A DNA stretch of 64,000 nucleotides from Pseudorhizobium pelagicum (GTDB lineage Bacteria > Pseudomonadota > Alphaproteobacteria > Rhizobiales > Rhizobiaceae): positions 87,557-151,556 of the forward strand of contig JOKI01000006.1 in assembly GCA_000722615.1 (NCBI GenBank). Direction: 5' to 3'. Positions 18,693-27,746 of this stretch are shown here, piece after piece. Under the pieces are notes generated by a model that saw only the letters and a program-made list of their open reading frames with translations, was not told where the DNA came from and did not search any database. Every line of letters begins with the position of its first letter. Position 1 is the stretch's first letter. A program made the translations under genes and the position numbers.

Positions 18693-20203
18693 CCGAAGAC
18701 ACCGTGTATGAACCAGCGATGCGAGCCGGTCTGCGGATCGATCCCGTCGCCGGCGCGATAGACCCAGTACCGCTCGCCCTGCTCGTCCTCGACAATGAAA
18801 TAATCCCGTACCGCCTGCATCTCCCGAGGGCGCGTCCACCATTCGCCGAAGATGCGTTCGGGACCGTCTGCCCTTTTGACGCGGCGGCGCTTGCCACGCC
18901 AGGTGAACACGGCCGGTGGCTGGTCAGGAAGCAGAGCCACAACCTCGATTGCTTCCGGCCTTGCCATCAGCCGCGACGGACGCGGCCATCTGGCCGCCCA
19001 GTCGGCTCCGGTCGCGGCCGCCGTCGGCGCAATCCGGGTTACCGACCGCTCGGGGACGTCCGAGGCAACCGGCGTCATGCGATAGAGGCGCTGGCCCCGG
19101 TTGCCGAGGATATCGACCAGAGGCGTCACGTCGACGACCTGTTCCTCCATCAAAGAGGCCGTCGTCTGTCTTTCCTGCAGCGGTTCGGCCATCACCGCCA
19201 CGAGTACCATCTTCTCGATGCCAAAGCCGGGGTCAATCTGTTCGATGCGATCGCACAGAAGCTTGGCAAGACGGGCGGGATCGCGAACAGGCTTTGCAAG
19301 TCCGGCGCGCAGACACTGCCTCGTGTTGTCGACGCGATGGATGACCAAGTCCGAACGGCGCACGCCAAGGCCCCGTCCTTCAAGCTCGGCGCTCAGCTGG
19401 CGGGCCAGGCGGTGAACGTATTTCTGAATCGTCTCGGCCGCCCCGATCGGTTCCTGGAAGTCGCGTGAGACCGCGACGAGTTCCGGCGTCCGTAAGGGTT
19501 CGATCGGCTCGGCGACGCGGCCAAAAAGCTGGTCAAGCCGTCTTGCGACCTCAGGACCGAAGCGCAACGTCAACGGCGCCCGCGGCATCGCCGACAATTC
19601 GCCGACGGTTTCAACACCCAGGACGCGCAGACCCTGGATCGTATCCGCCGGCAGGCGCAGGCAATGAATCGGCAGTCCGACGACGGCCTTGCTCAACCCA
19701 CCGACGGGCACGACTGTCGTTCCGGCCTCCGTCAGGCGGGTCAACGCATGCGCCGCTCCCCAGGTATCCGCCACCGCCGCCCGCGCCGTCAGTCCGCGGC
19801 CGCGAAGCGAATTCACCAGGCCGGAAACCATCATCGTCTCGCCGCCGCGAAGGTGGTCGGCGCCTTGCGTGTCGATGACGATGCCATCGGTCCCGTCCAC
19901 GGCGACCACAGGGCTGTATTGCCGCAGAACCCACAGTGCAAGCCTCTCAAGAGCTGCGGCATCCGCGGCCGGATCAGCATCGATCATGGTGAGGTTGGCG
20001 ATGATCGCCTGCGCCTTGCTGGCGGGCATGCCGACCCGCAGGCCGACGTCACGGGCAGCCCGATCGATGGCAGACACCCAGCGCCTTGCTCCCGACCGGG
20101 AGATGACGACGAGCGGTTGATCAGCCGGCATGGTTGCCTCTCCATGACGTCTGATCCGGTCCGTTGGCAGATACGGGAAGTAGACACACGCAACCCTTGG
20201 CAT
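18689..20203 (-). CDS. imuB: ImuB, inactive Y-family polymerase-like mutasome adaptor
   Basis: The 504-residue protein starts [19 protein letters not shown]. The Y-family first-metal Asp motif is replaced by YFPYLPTDR, and the SIDE motif by VVAVDGTD, as in ImuB proteins that have lost polymerase activity and instead bridge DnaE2 and the beta clamp. Little-finger and C-terminal regions follow ([20 protein letters not shown] near the end). ATG 20203 is preceded by GGAG with six-base spacing, so it is preferred to 20230. It overlaps imuA by 83 bases and dnaE2 by 4. Confidence 0.93.
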   Translation of the reverse strand: MPRVACVYFPYLPTDRIRRHGEATMPADQPLVVISRSGARRWVSAIDRAARDVGLRVGMPASKAQAIIANLTMIDADPAADAAALERLALWVLRQYSPVVAVDGTDGIVIDTQGADHLRGGETMMVSGLVNSLRGRGLTARAAVADTWGAAHALTRLTEAGTTVVPVGGLSKAVVGLPIHCLRLPADTIQGLRVLGVETVGELSAMPRAPLTLRFGPEVARRLDQLFGRVAEPIEPLRTPELVAVSRDFQEPIGAAETIQKYVHRLARQLSAELEGRGLGVRRSDLVIHRVDNTRQCLRAGLAKPVRDPARLAKLLCDRIEQIDPGFGIEKMVLVAVMAEPLQERQTTASLMEEQVVDVTPLVDILGNRGQRLYRMTPVASDVPERSVTRIAPTAAATGADWAARWPRPSRLMARPEAIEVVALLPDQPPAVFTWRGKRRRVKRADGPERIFGEWWTRPREMQAVRDYFIVEDEQGERYWVYRAGDGIDPQTGSHRWFIHGVFG

Positions 20204-20879
20204 CACAGGCTCCAATTTCGTACTCAGCACATTCGCCTGCTTTCACACGCATCAGTTCGGCCAGCCATCGCGCCCTGCCGACGCCCGCCACCGGCAATGG
20301 CTCCGACGGCAGCACGCTCACCCGCCATCGGGTGGAGGACGCCGTGGGATTGCCGTAGTCCGATGCCTCCGTCTGTCGCCGCCACCGACGAACGACCAGA
20401 CCGATTGTCCCCGTCTTCTCAGCCGCAAGCTGGAGGCGGCGGGAGGCGGTCATGGGCAGACGGACAAGCTCGCCGACGACGGCCGCCAAGCCGCCGAATG
20501 ACAGTCCCTCTTCCATGGAGGCCAGGACGTCCTCCTCCTTGTCGGCCTGACAATAAATCACCCGGTCCGGATGCAGCCCTGCCTGCGACAGCGCAGGAGC
20601 AAACAGGTCGGGCCTGGTCAGGCACCACAACACCTTGCCATTGGCCCTCGCCGCTATTCCCGCGGCAAACAATGCTGCCGCCGCCCCGTCCACCGTGCCG
20701 GTGCCGCCGCCTGCGATCTCGTGCAGGGCGCCGTAGGCGAGCCCTCCCCCGGGCAGCCGCTCGTCGATCTGGCGGACGCCAAAGGGCAGCACGGCCGCGT
20801 TCTTCGACCCGCGCCCCTCAAGACCGGCTATCCGGTCCCTGAGCTCGTCGATGACCCGAGAATTGTGGACACGCGACAT
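20121..20879 (-). CDS. imuA: ImuA, RecA-like mutasome protein
   Basis: This 252-residue RecA/SulA-like ATPase-fold protein is the first gene of the cassette. LPFGVRQIDERLPGGGLAYG precedes a degenerate Walker A (AGGGTGTVDGAAAALFAAG), and WCLTRPDLFAPAL follows. The family supports DnaE2-dependent mutagenesis, probably by linking RecA filaments to ImuB. A LexA box lies 60 bases upstream. The C-terminal region overlaps the imuB start. Confidence 0.92.
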   Translation of the reverse strand: MSRVHNSRVIDELRDRIAGLEGRGSKNAAVLPFGVRQIDERLPGGGLAYGALHEIAGGGTGTVDGAAAALFAAGIAARANGKVLWCLTRPDLFAPALSQAGLHPDRVIYCQADKEEDVLASMEEGLSFGGLAAVVGELVRLPMTASRRLQLAAEKTGTIGLVVRRWRRQTEASDYGNPTASSTRWRVSVLPSEPLPVAGVGRARWLAELMRVKAGECAEYEIGACDAKGCVCLLPVSANGPDQTSWRGNHAG

Positions 20880-20938
20880 CGTTCACGGACCTCCTCAGGT
20901 GCGCGGTGTACAGGACTTCCTGCTCCAAAACAGTTGAC

Positions 20939-20953
20939 GTTCCTCTTCTGTTC
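20939..20953 (-). promoter_or_regulatory. LexA (SOS) box upstream of the first imuA
   Basis: GTTCCTCTTCTGTTC is a perfect GTTC-N7-GTTC direct repeat, the LexA operator of Alphaproteobacteria. It is 60 bases from the imuA ATG on the minus strand, where it reads GAAC-N7-GAAC, so DNA-damage induction of imuA-imuB-dnaE2 is expected. Confidence 0.85.
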
Positions 20954-21177
20954 TCATCGCGGAAAAGAGTCAAGCCGGTCGGGCGCAGGTTTTTTAGACG
21001 TCGCTAATCGGCTTCCGATGAAGACCGGCAATCGGCACGGTTGCCCCTGCTGCTCGGCCAGCTCGGCTGCGATCTGACGGCTGACGCGTTCCCCTTGTCA
21101 GGAGGTTGTGACCCTGCGCCTGAGGCTGTCGGACCGGGTTGTCGAGTAGCAAGGGAAGCATCTTTGGACGCGAGACT

Positions 21178-22035
21178 TCAACCGTCGAGGAAGGCCGTAA
21201 GCGCGGCGTTGACTGCGCCGCTTTCCTCCCGGTGAACCCAATGCGTCGCCTGGGCGAAAAGCTCCAGCTTTCCATCTTCGCAAAGAGCGAGGCTGCGCTG
21301 CGCCAGCCCGAACTCGAGAGCTTTGTCCTGCAGCCCCCAGATGACAAGGGTCGGCGTCACAATCCGCGCTTTCAAACTTGGGCGAAAGGGTAAGGCGCGA
21401 TACCAGTTTAACATACTCGAGAGCGCCTCCGGTTGCTCCCAGGCATGCCGATATTCCACGATATCTTCTTCTTCGAACGCGCCTTGCCGGCTGGAACCCC
21501 TGAGCGCTCGGACCAGCAAGGCCGATCGACGAGCCCCCAGGACAGCTTCCGGCAACAGGGGGATCTGGAAGAACGCCACGTAGCTGCTGCGCAAGAACTG
21601 CGTTGGAGAGTGCACAGCATGGGCAAGCAACACCTCGGGATGGGGCGCATTCAGGATGACAAGCTTGTCCAGGCGATGAGGCAGCGTCGCGCCTGTTGCC
21701 CATGCCACAATGCCTCCCCAGTCATGGCCGATCAGATGAAATCTTTCCACGCCGAGCGCGTCGGCGAGTGCGACGACATCACCGACAAGCCTGGGCAGGG
21801 CATATTCGCGCACTCCGCCGGGCTTGTCGCTGGTGTTGTAGCCCCTCTGGTCCGGCACGATCACCCGGTAGCCTGCAGATGCAAGCGCATCAATCTGCCG
21901 TCTCCAGCCGATCCAGAAGTCCGGGAACCCGTGCAGGAGCATGACCGGCCGCCCCCCGGCAGGTCCAAACTGAACCACATGAAGCCGGAGGCTTCCCACG
22001 TTCACGAAACGATGTTCAGGCTCAAATACGGTCAT
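21178..22035 (-). CDS. Alpha/beta hydrolase, epoxide hydrolase-like
   Basis: This 285-residue enzyme has the alpha/beta-hydrolase layout of the epoxide-hydrolase group: oxyanion motif LLHGFPDFWIGW (about 34-45), nucleophile elbow LIGHDWGGIVAW with Asp as nucleophile, a cap region, an acidic residue near IWGLQDKALEFG and the catalytic His in ATHWVHREE. Epoxide opening is the best guess, but fluoroacetate or haloalkane dehalogenases share the fold. It is not obviously in an operon. Confidence 0.88.
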   Translation of the reverse strand: MTVFEPEHRFVNVGSLRLHVVQFGPAGGRPVMLLHGFPDFWIGWRRQIDALASAGYRVIVPDQRGYNTSDKPGGVREYALPRLVGDVVALADALGVERFHLIGHDWGGIVAWATGATLPHRLDKLVILNAPHPEVLLAHAVHSPTQFLRSSYVAFFQIPLLPEAVLGARRSALLVRALRGSSRQGAFEEEDIVEYRHAWEQPEALSSMLNWYRALPFRPSLKARIVTPTLVIWGLQDKALEFGLAQRSLALCEDGKLELFAQATHWVHREESGAVNAALTAFLDG

Positions 22036-22142
22036 GCCTGTTAACGCAGTGCCTGCTGAAGTGATCCAGCTGCATCCTCAGGTCTTCTGGGTCAGCTGGC
22101 TCCGTCGGCCCGTTGATGTCGCAGCAATCGAGGCGGTCGCAA

Positions 22143-22823
22143 TCAGGTGGAGCCGGCAATTGTTGCCTGCATGTCCTGCTGCGGCCATCTTAGCAGTGCT
22201 TCGCGCCCGGCAGGGGTCAAGCCATAGACGCCTCTATCGAGCCGTTCAAACCAGCCGTAGACATTCGCGAGCAAAATCTTGCCCGCATCCGGTATGGTGG
22301 ATCGGATCTCGCGCACCCGCATCGGCCCTGATGTCAGCACCAGAGCACAACCGAGGGCCTGCTGGCGGTAGGCGGTCATGATCGGCGCGCGGGTGCTTCC
22401 ACCAAGGGCCGGATCGCCGCGCCGCCGCTGGTGCTCGCGCGTCAGCCGCGACCGGCGCTTCGAGTTGGTACGCGGCATCGGCGATACCGAGGCAACGATC
22501 ACGCTGACCTCGCCGCTATCGGAGATGCCGAGCATGCCGATCCCGAGCCTGCGGCAGAGATCGCGATAGCGTCTGTCGGCCTCTCGGCCCTTGCCCTTGG
22601 CCGATACCCGCCCGGCAATCCAGACCTCGTCTGCGACAGCCGCGCGGTCGACAGCCTGGAGTATCAGCTCCAAATTGAAGCTCAGTTTGAGCTCGCAGAT
22701 CACCACTACAGGCGGGTCGTCACGGCTCAAGCCGACCAGATCGCAGCCGCCCACTTCACCCTTCACAGTGTAGCCTGCCTCCTCAAGAAAGCCTTTGACG
22801 GGAAGATAGAGCGACGTTTCCAT
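22143..22823 (-). CDS. DUF2161 family PD-(D/E)XK-type protein
   Basis: The 226-residue protein begins METSLYLPVKGFLEEAGYTV and shows a nuclease-fold core: GGCDLV supplies the Asp and ICELKLSF the E-x-K pair, separated as in PD-(D/E)XK enzymes. The second half has RRRSRLTREHQRRRGDP-like basic residues and a winged-helix-like end (ANVYGWFERLDRGVYGL). This fits the DUF2161 domain, annotated as a phosphodiesterase or nuclease-like family without proven substrate. The long upstream extension to 23057 is dropped because the family begins at METSLYLP. Confidence 0.82.
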   Translation of the reverse strand: METSLYLPVKGFLEEAGYTVKGEVGGCDLVGLSRDDPPVVVICELKLSFNLELILQAVDRAAVADEVWIAGRVSAKGKGREADRRYRDLCRRLGIGMLGISDSGEVSVIVASVSPMPRTNSKRRSRLTREHQRRRGDPALGGSTRAPIMTAYRQQALGCALVLTSGPMRVREIRSTIPDAGKILLANVYGWFERLDRGVYGLTPAGREALLRWPQQDMQATIAGST

Positions 22824-23409
22824 GTGCCTGCAGATCGAAGTGGAAAATCCTACTACATCATAACGCCCGCATGCGATATCCTTGTCATTGCAGTTACAAA
22901 CTCTCGCCCAAGGAGACCGCCGCCATGACTGCGCGTGGGCCGTCATGGCGACAGTGCGATGATCGAGCTTGGCCGAACAGAAGAAACACGCCAGGCGCCG
23001 ACAAGTCGCAGACCCTCTCGGGAGGCGACCGCGGTGTGTTTGAGCGTATAGCGTCACCCCAGGCGTAAGCGGTGTGCCCCGCTCGCAGCCCTCGAACCTC
23101 CTTTTCGAGATCCGGGCATTTTCGCGGCATCACTTTCCGGCTTGTGCGAACTGCCCGGGTGTGGCGGTTTTTCAAGGGTCTTCACATGCACTCGGCACGA
23201 CCAACCCGGTCAAAGCAGCCGGGCAATGCGACGCGCATCGCTTCCTTCCTTCTTTTTCCGCATGGCCGAAGAGGCGCATTGACTTGCCGTGCTTCCATGC
23301 ACACGATTGAACTCTCAGCATGGTATCGTTCCCGCACCCTGTGCGAGCAGTCGTTTTCATTTTCCGTCGGCACTTTCAATAATGGGCTCAGGCCAACAGC
23401 CGTGATCAG
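22824..23409. other. Gene-poor stretch
   Basis: Nearly 600 bases between the DUF2161 gene and the second hydrolase show no recognisable gene on either strand, no repeat and no RNA-like structure that I can support. Confidence 0.4.
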
Positions 23410-24402
23410 CTAGATGCGCCACGAGCCGTCATTGACGGACTGCGCAAATGCGATCACGGCGGCGCTGACCTCATACGGCCTCTCCTGCGGTGCCCAGTGT
23501 CCGCAATCCGGGATGACCAGGCTCTGCCTCAGCTTGGGAACAAGCTGAGGCATTGCGTCAATGATTTGGCGCATCCCCGGCATGGCCAGGCCAACATCCT
23601 GCTCTCCCACCATATAGAGCGCCGGTACCTCTATCTTCATGCCGTTGAGCGAGCGCTGGAGGCTCCAGTTGGCGTCGAGATTGCGGTAGTAGTTGAGACC
23701 TCCGCCAAACCCGGTCCGGCTAAAGGTCTGGACGTAGTGGGCAAGATCGGCCTCACTCAACCATTGAGGAAGCATCTCAGGGGTCGGCAGCGAGGCGAGC
23801 AGTCCCTTTGCACGCGACACCATGCTGAAAGGATTTGGCGTCCCATCGCCTTCCCGTCGTGCTCCGGCCTCGAACGATGCGGAGAACAAGATCTTTCGAA
23901 GCGTGGAGCCAACATCACGCTCAAGTTCCGCTTCCGCTGCCCCTGGTTCCTGGAAGTACAGAGTGTAGAAGAACTCGTCGTCAGTTTGCGGAAACAAGTG
24001 CGTGGGCGGCACAGGAGGATTGCCCATCATCGGCGCCCCTATTGAGACGACACCTTTGAACCGGTCGGATCGCATGAGGGCTGCCTGCCACGCCAAGGTG
24101 CTTCCCCAGTCGTTGCCGACGATGACAGCGCTCTCGCAGCCAAGCGCATCGAGAAGGCCCACAAGGTCTCCCACCAAGTCAAATGTCGAATAGCGAGCTA
24201 TATCGGTTGGACTGTCCGTCTCTCCATAACCCCGCATATCAGGTGCGACAGCGTGAAAGCCTGCCGCTGCCAGCGCCTCAAGCTGGTGTCTCCATGCGTA
24301 GGACGTCTCCGGAAAGCCGTGGACGAAAAGAACCAGAGGTCCCTCGCCGCTTTCCTCTATGTGCATGTTCAGGCCATTGGCAGCCAGCTTGCGGGACGAC
24401 AT
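23410..24402 (-). CDS. Alpha/beta hydrolase, probable epoxide hydrolase
   Basis: This 330-residue protein has HGFPETSYAWRHQ (oxyanion HGxP), the nucleophile elbow VGNDWGSTLAWQ with catalytic Asp, the cap segment GFGGGLNYYRNLD with the lid tyrosine typical of epoxide hydrolases, the acid at VGEQDVGLA and the His in IPDCGHWAPQE. GAGGAG is spaced six bases from the ATG. It is divergent from an Rrf2 regulator starting 82 bases away, so redox- or electrophile-responsive control is likely. Confidence 0.92.
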   Translation of the reverse strand: MSSRKLAANGLNMHIEESGEGPLVLFVHGFPETSYAWRHQLEALAAAGFHAVAPDMRGYGETDSPTDIARYSTFDLVGDLVGLLDALGCESAVIVGNDWGSTLAWQAALMRSDRFKGVVSIGAPMMGNPPVPPTHLFPQTDDEFFYTLYFQEPGAAEAELERDVGSTLRKILFSASFEAGARREGDGTPNPFSMVSRAKGLLASLPTPEMLPQWLSEADLAHYVQTFSRTGFGGGLNYYRNLDANWSLQRSLNGMKIEVPALYMVGEQDVGLAMPGMRQIIDAMPQLVPKLRQSLVIPDCGHWAPQERPYEVSAAVIAFAQSVNDGSWRI

Positions 24403-24483
24403 GGCGAACTCCTCTGTTGTTTCGCAACATTTTATGTTACGGTAATAGCGACGTCAAGTTTCCGAAACAAGATAAGTTACGCA

Positions 24484-24891
24484 ATGTCTGACACCCGTCT
24501 CTCCCGCATGCTCCACGTCCTTGTTCATATGCACCTTCTGGGAGGGAGCGAGACATCGGAGACCATCGCAAAGATGCTGAACACCAATCCGGTCGTGGTT
24601 CGGCGCACTATGGCAGCTTTGAGGGACCATGGGATTGTAACATCAGCAGGGGGACGAAGCGGAGGTTGGCGTTTCGCCAAGGAAGCGGCCGAGATAACGG
24701 TGGAGCAGGTCCACGATGCCTTGCAGGCCGGATCGGCCTTCTCAATCGCTCTCTCCAGAGACCATAGCGCCTGTCCGGTCGAAAGTGCGGCGAACGCCTT
24801 CTTGGCCGAGGCCATGGCAGACGCGGAAACGACCCTCAGGACACGTTTCGCAGGCACCACAATCCGCGACCTGGCAAGCGCCTTCGTGTGA
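24484..24891 (+). CDS. Rrf2-family transcriptional regulator (second)
   Basis: The 135-residue winged-helix protein is a paralogue of the regulator at 717-1163 (shared RLSRMLHVL, NPVVVRRTMAALR and SGGWRFAK). It has a single cysteine, Cys97 (DHSACPVE), so it cannot hold the three-Cys iron-sulfur site and more likely senses thiol oxidation or electrophiles. It is divergent from the epoxide-hydrolase-type gene; the 81-base space contains TGTTG-N5-CAACA (24415-24429) and two GTTACG hexamers, possible operator parts. Confidence 0.87.
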   Translation: MSDTRLSRMLHVLVHMHLLGGSETSETIAKMLNTNPVVVRRTMAALRDHGIVTSAGGRSGGWRFAKEAAEITVEQVHDALQAGSAFSIALSRDHSACPVESAANAFLAEAMADAETTLRTRFAGTTIRDLASAFV

Positions 24892-25003
24892 TTTCGCTTT
24901 GTCTCGGGTCCGATAGCCGACAGCGAGGGATAGGCCGCTGACGTCCGCCTCGGGCCGCTTGGTGTCGCGGAGCCTCCTGGAACTGCGACACCAACCTTAT
25001 CAG

Positions 25004-25762
25004 CTATAACAGGCGGACCGACATGCCCCCATCAACGATCATGGGACTGCCGGTCATGAACCGAGACCGATCCGAGAGAAGAAAGAGTGCCGCTTGTGCG
25101 ATCTCCAAAGCCGAAGCCATTCGTTTTATGGGGTGCAGGTCAGAGACGAACTTCAAGGCTTCAGGATTGCCTTCGCCACCCGCGGGGGTAACTGTCCCCC
25201 CGGGCAACAGCGCGTTGATCCGGATGCCCTCGCTGGCATGCTCGGCGGCAAGTGATTGGACGAGCCCGTTCAACCCTGCTTTGGACGCGGCATAGGCTGC
25301 CATACCGGGTAGGCCACCGTTGCTGAATCCGACGAATGAGGACGTGAAGACAATAGAGCCGCCGCCTCGTTCCTTCAGAACCGGAACCTGCGCCTTGGCC
25401 GCCCAGAAGGCGCTGGTCAGGTTGGTCGAGATGACCCTGTTCCAGTTGTCAATGGACATGTCAGGGACCGCCCGCATGTCACCCACCACGCCTGCGTTGT
25501 TGAAAGCCCCATGTAGCGTGCCGAAACGGTCCAGGGCCAACTCGGTCAGCACACCTGCATAGGCTTCATCCAACACGTCACCTGCACGGTACACGGCGCT
25601 GCCGCCGCCTCTGGTGATGTCATCGGCAACTGACTGAAGTTCGGCAGAACGTCGCGCGCCCAGAACGACATTTGCTCCCTCGGACGCAAACAGTCTGGCG
25701 GCAGCGGCTCCGATACCACTGCTGGCTCCGGTGACAATCAAAGTCTTATTGGCCAGTTCCAT
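25004..25762 (-). CDS. Short-chain dehydrogenase/reductase
   Basis: This 252-residue classical SDR has the cofactor motif TGASSGIG (about residues 11-18), NNAG, a catalytic Ser in VFTSSFVGFS, the YAASK Tyr-x-x-x-Lys pair, and a C-terminal MIVDGGMS. An Arg-Arg after the second strand (LGARRSAEL) favours NADP(H). ATG 25762 has AGGAG six bases upstream and is preferred to 25768. The substrate is unknown. It lies in the detoxification-like stretch with two hydrolases and a quinone oxidoreductase. Confidence 0.92.
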   Translation of the reverse strand: MELANKTLIVTGASSGIGAAAARLFASEGANVVLGARRSAELQSVADDITRGGGSAVYRAGDVLDEAYAGVLTELALDRFGTLHGAFNNAGVVGDMRAVPDMSIDNWNRVISTNLTSAFWAAKAQVPVLKERGGGSIVFTSSFVGFSNGGLPGMAAYAASKAGLNGLVQSLAAEHASEGIRINALLPGGTVTPAGGEGNPEALKFVSDLHPIKRMASALEIAQAALFLLSDRSRFMTGSPMIVDGGMSVRLL

Positions 25763-25953
25763 TTTCATCTCCTGTTATGATGCAGGAGATGGCTATTGCG
25801 CCCTCACGCCAGTCGCCACCCGTTTCCTGCTTCAGCGCAGAGATCCGCAATGGGTCAGCCGACAGTCGCCTGTTCGACGCGTGACAGTTCAAGCGAAGCC
25901 AGGAGCTAACAATATCCATGAAGCTTGCGAGGTACCTTGTTGCATTCAAATAA

Positions 25954-25973
25954 TGTGCTATTTACGTAGCACA
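25954..25973 (+). promoter_or_regulatory. Palindromic operator of the MazEF-type module
   Basis: TGTGCTATTTACGTAGCACA is a perfect 7-bp inverted repeat with a 6-base centre, 16 bases upstream of the antitoxin ATG. It overlaps a plausible -10 (TATTTA, 16 bases after TTGTTG at 25937). Autorepression by the antitoxin or the toxin-antitoxin complex at such a site is the usual design. Confidence 0.6.
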
Positions 25974-25989
25974 CACTGGAGTTCATCAG

Positions 25990-26253
25990 ATGAGTAACAC
26001 AGCAAAGATTCGCCGTCAGGGCGGCGCGACCGTATTTAGCATTCCTCCCGCGCTTTTGAAGATGCTCGGCGTCGAAGTCGGCACAGAATTGACCTTGGTT
26101 GTCAAGAATGGGTCTCTTGTGGCGACCCCGAAGCAGGGAAAGAAAAGATATACGCTGGCCGAGCTGCTCGAAGGAGCAGATGAAATGGTTGCGCTCAATA
26201 AAGAAGCGGCCTCCTGGAATGTTGGCGCGCCCGTTGGTAACGAAGTGTTCTGA
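25990..26253 (+). CDS. mazE: MazE/PemI-type antitoxin (AbrB-like)
   Basis: The 87-residue protein has an N-terminal swapped-hairpin AbrB/MazE DNA-binding domain (IRRQGGATVFSIPPALLKML, then VGTELTLVV) and a short acidic tail that would wrap the toxin. GGAG lies eight bases before the ATG. Its TGA overlaps the toxin ATG (TGATG), which couples the two genes. The palindrome immediately upstream is its likely autoregulatory site. Confidence 0.88.
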   Translation: MSNTAKIRRQGGATVFSIPPALLKMLGVEVGTELTLVVKNGSLVATPKQGKKRYTLAELLEGADEMVALNKEAASWNVGAPVGNEVF

Positions 26254-26612
26254 TGGTTCGCAGCAACATTCCAAAGCGTGGCGACGTCTTTATCGTCGAT
26301 CTTAATCCCGTTGTCGGCAATGAAATGAGGGATGACCATCGCTGTGTCGTGATCACCCCTCGTGAAATCAATATGGTCGGCATGTGCCTTGCAGTTCCCA
26401 TCACGACGGGCGGTGCGTTCACCCGCAAAGCCGGTCTTGCCGTAAATATCTCAGGCCACAAGACGACCGGTGTGGCTCTTTGCAATCAGGTAAGAGCGCT
26501 CGATATCCTGGAACGGGTGAAGCAAAGGACTGCCAAACATGTCGACACGCTGGACGCCTCCACCATTGACGAAATTGTCGCCAGAGTGGTTAGCATGATC
26601 GACCCTGCTTAG
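26253..26612 (+). CDS. mazF: MazF/PemK-family mRNA interferase toxin
   Basis: The 119-residue protein belongs to the MazF/PemK/CcdB-fold family: PKRGDVFIVDLNPVVGNEM, the conserved Arg-Pro-like region here RCVVITPREIN, VPITTG and NQVRALDI. These proteins are endoribonucleases that cleave mRNA at short sequences. The usual HPVLVLS-type segment reads HRCVVITP, within family variation. The start is ATG 26253, overlapping the antitoxin stop. It appears intact, so the module is probably functional. Confidence 0.92.
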   Translation: MVRSNIPKRGDVFIVDLNPVVGNEMRDDHRCVVITPREINMVGMCLAVPITTGGAFTRKAGLAVNISGHKTTGVALCNQVRALDILERVKQRTAKHVDTLDASTIDEIVARVVSMIDPA

Positions 26613-26757
26613 TCGGCCAACGCACGTCGGCCGAGAAACATCACTTTACATCTGCCTATCGCATCCGAAGGGATGCCATGCGCCTTTAATCCGGTTTGTG
26701 GCAACTGCTCCATATTGTCGCTTTGATCTCTGAAGGAGATGCAATTCCTCTCATGCG

Positions 26758-27746
26758 TCAGGCACGCCCGCCATGCGGGCGAAGTATCACCGGGCCGCGA
26801 GATTTACCGCTCTCTATAGCCTGATGCGCTGCGGCAGCCTCACGGAGAGGGAACTCCCTCCAGAAGTCAGTCGAAAAGATGCCTTCGCTGGCCGCATCAA
26901 GAACGTCGGCGGCTCGCTCTTTGTACTCCTTGACGTCGGTCGCATGTGCTGCGAGCCCCGGACGGGTCAGGTATAAGGAGCCTTGGCGTTAAGAATTGCA
27001 ACTTCGACGGGTGGAGGCGCACCGGTGGAGGCACCGAAGGAAACCATCAGGCCGCGCGGGCGCAGACTGTTGATGGAGGCTTCGAAAGTCAGCTTGCCCA
27101 CGCCGTCATAGACGACATCCGCCTTTTGTCCGTACGTGAAGGCGGTAACCTTCTTCGCGAGGTCGCCTTCCCCCCAAACCAGGACTTCGTCGCATCCAAG
27201 CATCCGGGCCCGGTCGGCGCTCGACGCTTTCGAGACCACGCCGATCACTGTCGCGCCGAGGTGCTTCGCCCAGGGTGTCATGATCTGGCCGAGCGCTCCG
27301 CCAACGCCATAGAGCAATACGACCGTCCCCTGTTTTACCTGATAGGTGGACTTCAGGAGGTACTGCGCCGTTATGCCCTTGAATAGGACGGTCGCAGCGA
27401 TGTCAGGTGTCACACCCGGCGGCAACGGGATGACCCTATCGGCCGAAATCGTCCAACTCTGCGAGTAAGCACCCAAGTGGCCGAGGATATAGGCGGCACG
27501 ATCCCCCACCTTGAGGTCCGTCACAGACGAGCCGACTGCACTGACGATACCAGCACCCTCAAGGCCCAGGCCCGAGGGCAGAGGGACCTTGACCGCGCCG
27601 TTTCTCTGGGTGATGTCGAGGTAGTTCACGCCGATGGCTTCGTGTTCGATGACAACATCATTTGCTCCAGGCGCGACGGCATCGACTTCTGTGGCGTGCA
27701 GCACATCGGCCCCCCCGGTCTCGGTGAAGCGGATTGCAACGGGCAT
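26758..27746 (-). pseudogene. Quinone oxidoreductase (zeta-crystallin type), frameshifted near the C terminus
   Basis: From ATG 27746 (GGGAGG upstream) the frame gives an MDR-type NADPH:quinone reductase: FTETGGADVL, GLGLEGAGIVSAVGSSV, LLYGVGGALGQ and FGASTGAPPPVEV. It stops after ILNAKAPYT at about 26967. The next frame continues the family without a gap: LTRPGLAAHATDVKEYKER, then FWREFPLREAAAAHQAIESG and GPVILRP, ending at TGA 26758. Restoring one G in AAGGCTCC (about 26984) restores a normal protein of about 329 residues. The lost tail covers the end of the catalytic domain, so activity without it is doubtful. Confidence 0.85.
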
